Assembly: GCA_945864085.1 (NCBI GenBank)
Contig: CAMBAD010000008.1
Coordinates: 1-48,010, forward strand
DNA: 48,010 bases
Direction: 5' to 3'
DNA from: an uncultured Streptococcus sp.
Lineage (GTDB): Bacteria; Bacillota; Bacilli; Lactobacillales; Streptococcaceae
Of this stretch, positions 47,701 to 48,010 are shown in pieces (within the stretch, counting starts at the first letter, position 1; each line of letters opens with the position of its first letter). The notes under the pieces were generated by a model, which was not told where the DNA came from, made no database searches, and was given only the letters and a program-made list of their open reading frames with translations. A program made the translations under genes and the position numbers.

Positions 47701-48010
47701 TGATACAGTTAGATTTTGCAAAACAAGGCGGGCTCATTCCTGTGATTGTCACTGACCACGAAACAGGACAAGTCCTTATGTTAGCCTACATGAATCAGGA
47801 AGCCTATCACCAAACACTAACCACCAAGCAGATGCACTATTGGAGCCGGTCGCGTCAGGAACTCTGGCACAAGGGAGCGACTAGCGGTCATTATCAGGAG
47901 GTCGTATCCATCAAGACCGATTGTGACAAAGATACGCTCCTCATCTCTGTCCGCCAGACAGGAGCTGCCTGCCATACGGGAGCGTACAGCTGCTTTTTTG
48001 AGGACATTTT
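47700..48010 (+). CDS. hisI: Phosphoribosyl-AMP cyclohydrolase, cut by the window end
   Basis: The visible 103 residues belong to HisI, which opens the purine ring of PR-AMP. The zinc- and substrate-binding motifs are present: [49 protein letters not shown] and [16 protein letters not shown] 47700 overlaps the hisF stop. Whether it is fused to hisE is not visible because the window ends within the gene. No start alternative is needed. Confidence 0.95.
   Translation, partial: MIQLDFAKQGGLIPVIVTDHETGQVLMLAYMNQEAYHQTLTTKQMHYWSRSRQELWHKGATSGHYQEVVSIKTDCDKDTLLISVRQTGAACHTGAYSCFFEDI

Overview
The window looks like the chromosome of a low-GC Streptococcus. The reasons are the syntenic blocks chorismate mutase-flavodoxin-DHH phosphodiesterase-L31 and rodA-DJ-1-gyrB-ezrA, the strong AAAGGAG-type ribosome binding sites, and siphovirus modules typical of the genus. 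The S. suis group or a near relative is my best guess; this is inference, not a database result.

Layout. (1) 1-16.2 kb: the late half of a siphophage prophage. It holds terminase large subunit, scaffold, capsid, connectors, tail tube, frameshifted tail chaperones, tape measure, distal tail, receptor-binding/Tal protein, holins and CHAP endolysin. No portal or minor head gene lies between terminase and scaffold, so the prophage is probably defective. Past the endolysin is a leftward cluster of very small genes (15.1-16.0 kb) behind a strong promoter with a perfect 20-bp palindrome and a 5' RNA hairpin that holds the ribosome binding site. A decayed integrase tail (16.2-16.4 kb) marks the border. 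(2) 16.4-19.6 kb: core genes (chorismate mutase, flavodoxin, Pde2-like DHH protein, ApbE, L31 type B). (3) 19.55-30.37 kb: a satellite-type island, resembling a phage-inducible chromosomal island. It sits in the 3' end of rpmE2 between 19-bp direct repeats. It encodes an integrase, a RelBE pair with a broken toxin, a DUF3800 protein, divergent CI/Cro-like regulators with operators, small unknown genes, a D5/P4-type primase-helicase, a nested-iteron origin and a catalytic-core-only tyrosine recombinase. (4) 30.5-32.4 kb: a second copy of the island's left end (integrase, RelB, RelE), largely identical to the first, with the integrase cut before its catalytic tyrosine; decayed DNA follows. (5) 33.1-39.2 kb: rodA, DJ-1, gyrB, ezrA. 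(6) 39.2-48.0 kb: a PHP-type histidinol phosphatase opposite a T-box-controlled histidine operon hisC-Z-G-D-serB-B-H-A-F-I, which runs off the window.

How it fits together. The island's two halves are explained as replication/mobilisation (primase, origin, recombinases) and control (repressor, Cro, shared 28-bp boxes at the int region and the replication operon). The 1.6-kb identity between the two left-end copies implies recent gene conversion or recombination and offers a route for RecA-dependent loss of the island. The histidine operon is complete as far as the window shows, with transcription read out by a tRNA-sensing leader.

The least explained parts are the micro-operon at 15.1-16.0 kb, the doubly frameshifted RelE, the DUF3800 cassette bounded by terminator repeats, and the iteron origin.
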